Assembly: GCA_043760535.1 (NCBI GenBank) | Contig: JAYUOV010000345.1 | Location: 1 to 7,374, forward strand | DNA length: 7,374 bases | Origin: JAZKFT01 sp043760535 | GTDB taxonomy: Bacteria; Bacteroidota; Bacteroidia; Chitinophagales; Chitinophagaceae | Direction of reading: 5' to 3' | Shown here: one piece after another, positions 5,880 through 7,374 of the stretch | Position numbering within the stretch: position 1 is the stretch's first letter | How the letters are laid out: each line of letters begins with the position of its first letter | Notes under the pieces: generated by a model | What the model saw: only the letters and a program-made list of their open reading frames with translations | The model's database searches: none | Told to the model about the DNA's origin: nothing | Position numbers and translations under genes: made by a program

Positions 5880-6956
5880 TTGGCAGCACAGGCGGTAGTA
5901 ACGGGTAACTTAAGCCTGGGCGAAATGCTGGCTATACAATACATCATAGGTCAGCTTAACAGCCCGATAGAACAAATGATAGGCTTTGTACAAAGCTGGC
6001 AACTGGCCAAAATAAGTCTGGACAGGCTAAATGAAATACATGCGTTGGAAGATGAGGAAGCCTCCCCAAACCCCTCCGGTGGAGGGGCTTTAGACCGGAA
6101 CAATTCAGGTGCCAATAGAAAGAAGCACGGTTTTCAGAATCCTCCTTTGGAGGGCAGGGAGGCTTCGGGGGGCAGGGGGGCTTTGGGTGGGGCTTTGTCG
6201 TCTCTTTTGCTTGATGATAAAACGTTCACTTTTACGAATGTTTTGTTTACCTATCCTGGTGCTGGTAACGAACCTGTTCTAAATGGAATTAATTGTACCA
6301 TTCCCGATGGCAAAGTGACCGCTATTGTGGGGGCAAGTGGTAGTGGTAAAACTACTTTACTAAAACTGCTACTGAGGTTTTACAAACCACAACAAGGCGA
6401 AATAAAGCTGGGTGGTAATAATATAGAAAATATCAGCCATAGAAGCCTGCGCACCCATTGCGGCGTGGTAATGCAGGAAAGCTTTGTATTTAGCGACAGC
6501 ATAGCCCAAAACATAGCCGTAGCAGATGAACGACCGAATATGGAACAACTAAAACATGCTGCCACAGTTGCCAATATTTTACCATTTATAGAAAGTCTTC
6601 CGCTTGGTTACTATACTAAAATAGGTGCCGAAGGTACCGGTGTAAGCGGTGGCCAAAAGCAACGGCTGATGATAGCAAGGGCGGTATATAAAAATCCCGA
6701 CATGGTTTTTTTTGATGAAGCTACCAATGCTTTGGATGCTACGAACGAATCCATCATTATAAATAACCTGAACGAATTTTTTAAAGGTAAAACCACGGTG
6801 GTAGTAGCACACCGCCTAAGTACCGTAAAACATGCCGACCAGATTATAGTGCTGAATAATGGCCGGATTACTGAAACGGGAACACACCAAACGCTTACGG
6901 CTTTAAGAGGGGAGTATTACGAATTGGTAAAGATTCAGTTGGAGTTGGGGAGTTAG
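5880..6956 (+). CDS. C-terminal part of the exporter: last membrane segments and ATPase
   Basis: Continuation of the same frame after the stop. It starts in the fifth membrane helix at a TTG that is not a credible start by itself; the next in-frame ATG falls in GEMLAIQ. Counting from 5880, residues 61-105 are the second palindromic-element insertion, located between membrane domain and ATPase. The ATPase is complete: Walker A GASGSGKTT (151-159), Q-loop MQES (Gln199), signature VSGGQKQR (255-262), Walker B MVFFDE (catalytic Glu280), D-loop ALDA, and switch His311 in AHRLST. The terminus LVKIQLELGS at 6956 looks natural. Unless the upstream stop is bypassed, this part is probably not made as a functional protein. 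Confidence 0.8.
   Translation: MAAQAVVTGNLSLGEMLAIQYIIGQLNSPIEQMIGFVQSWQLAKISLDRLNEIHALEDEEASPNPSGGGALDRNNSGANRKKHGFQNPPLEGREASGGRGALGGALSSLLLDDKTFTFTNVLFTYPGAGNEPVLNGINCTIPDGKVTAIVGASGSGKTTLLKLLLRFYKPQQGEIKLGGNNIENISHRSLRTHCGVVMQESFVFSDSIAQNIAVADERPNMEQLKHAATVANILPFIESLPLGYYTKIGAEGTGVSGGQKQRLMIARAVYKNPDMVFFDEATNALDATNESIIINNLNEFFKGKTTVVVAHRLSTVKHADQIIVLNNGRITETGTHQTLTALRGEYYELVKIQLELGS
6060..6163. repeat. In-frame palindromic element, copy 2 (between membrane domain and ATPase)
   Basis: Same 104-nt core as 4905-5008 with identical first 18-19 and last 15 bases. Degenerate repeats of the G-rich right end continue to about 6190 (GGGGGGCAGGGGGGC). Translated as SPNPSGGGALDR to LEGREASGGRGALGG, again in a domain linker and again keeping the frame. 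Confidence 0.85.
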
Positions 6957-7103
6957 GGATTGGGGATTTGTCGTTCAATGTGGCTGCTAAAATAAATCGG
7001 TAGGATTATAAATCCGGTTCGTCTGGGGCTGAGGCACCACCGCAATCAGCCATCGATAGTCATCTGGGCAGGCGGGGAAAGCAAGTAAATGCGATTTTAA
7101 GTT
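6957..7103. other. Noncoding stretch downstream of the exporter
   Basis: No credible gene. It contains a short palindrome GGATTATAAATCC near 7003-7015 that is typical of small interspersed repeats. The reverse-strand ORF across 6987-7316 is merely translated repeat sequence. There is no hairpin followed by T residues, so no terminator for the exporter is evident. Confidence 0.4.
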
Positions 7104-7259
7104 CTTTGAAAATGACAATAAAAACCCGGCATTAGGTCCTGAAAGGGCGGAACATAATAGCCCTGGGCAACGTCCAAGGAACTTTGAAAATGACAATAAA
7201 AACCCGGCATTAGGCCCTGAAAGGGCGGAACATAATAGCCCTGGGCAACGTCCAGGGAA
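7104..7259. repeat. Tandem REP-like repeat, two 78-nt units
   Basis: Units 7104-7181 and 7182-7259 are almost identical, with about three differences. Each unit holds two small hairpins: GCCCT-GAA-AGGGC (GTCCT-GAA-AGGGC in unit 1) and CCCTGG-gcaacgt-CCAGGG (slightly mismatched in unit 1). The paired-hairpin layout resembles REP or REP-doublet elements. The relation to a REP-associated transposase is unknown; none is in the window. Confidence 0.8.
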
Positions 7260-7312
7260 CAAGCATGCACACCCAGCCAAGCCCTTATATGTTTGTTTCC
7301 AGTTCATCCTAC

Positions 7313-7373
7313 ACATTAATCCGAGGGGCGTGTAGGGAGGCGTAGCCGACCGGAACGCCCCTCGGATTAATGT
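7313..7373. repeat. Perfect 19-bp inverted repeat at the window end
   Basis: ACATTAATCCGAGGGGCGT (7313-7331) pairs perfectly with 7355-7373 across a 23-nt spacer. The window stops one base later, so a following T tract or a partner element cannot be judged. Candidate interspersed palindrome, strong terminator, or end of a small mobile element. Confidence 0.75.
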
Positions 7374-7374
7374 C

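Larger units (their letters stand above)
4500..6956 (+). pseudogene. C39-peptidase ABC exporter gene split by one in-frame stop
   Basis: The whole locus reads as one 819-codon gene for a peptidase-containing ABC transporter, the type that cuts GG leaders and exports the peptide: C39 peptidase, six-helix membrane domain, ATPase. It is interrupted only at codon 452 (5853-5855), which is TAA where AAC-CAA-GGC-AAA (Asn-Gln-Gly-Lys) would be expected in the fifth membrane segment. Reading through the stop, the frame continues without a shift. Excluding about 95 residues contributed by two palindromic-element insertions, the length fits the roughly 720-residue family norm. Interpretations are a true nonsense mutation, readthrough, or a base-call error. 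Upstream is a truncated paralogue (3800-3977) and two GG-leader precursors, its natural substrates. No HlyD-type adaptor gene is in the window. Confidence 0.85.

Noticed and set aside
3492..7259. A common origin of the two 78-nt tandem repeats (3492-3647 and 7104-7259)
   Set aside because: They share only the period; the sequences do not align.
6987..7316. 109-residue reverse ORF with internal PGLLCSALSGPNAGFLLS duplication
   Set aside because: The duplication is the translated tandem REP-like repeat; no start context or domain supports a gene.

Overview
The window looks like an accessory region of a Bacteroidota chromosome. Two secreted thioredoxin-fold proteins of the TlpA/DUF4369 type, GG-leader peptide genes beside a C39-peptidase ABC exporter, promoter-like TAnnTTTG motifs and several interspersed palindromic repeats all fit. 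An assignment to the Sphingobacteriia/Chitinophagia side is inference only; nothing in the window fixes the genus.

Layout. Positions 1-1608 and 1695-3474 are two versions of one cassette. Each has a nearly identical 144-nt upstream block, a gene for a 64-65 residue peptide with six cysteines and a double-glycine leader, an intrinsic terminator, and a gene for an exported TlpA-like protein with a CxxC active site. The noncoding block differs at only 6 of 144 positions, whereas the mature peptides and the two TlpA proteins differ strongly. Peptide 1 has lost eight leader residues through a 24-nt deletion between GTTAA microhomologies. Positions 3475-3790 hold a weak reverse-strand ORF built of imperfect 26-residue repeats. 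At 3800-3977 lies the 5' end of a C39 exporter gene, broken off exactly where a reverse-strand YafQ-type toxin-antitoxin pair begins (3978-4446). A second, near full-length C39-ABC exporter gene follows (4500-6956). It has one in-frame TAA at codon 452 in place of an expected CAA, and two in-frame insertions of the same 104-nt palindromic element at its interdomain linkers. The last 418 bases carry no credible gene: they hold a tandem 78-nt REP-like repeat and a 19-bp perfect inverted repeat.

How it may work together (inference). Cys-rich precursors would be made in excess over their TlpA partners because of the intervening terminators. A C39 exporter would cut them after GG and export them, and the TlpA proteins would form or reshuffle disulfides in the periplasm. 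This would be a disulfide-rich peptide (bacteriocin-like) locus with cassette-type diversification. In this strain it appears to be decaying: one leader is crippled, one exporter copy is truncated and the other carries a nonsense codon. Export would then need another transporter elsewhere, stop-codon readthrough, or the stop being a sequencing error.
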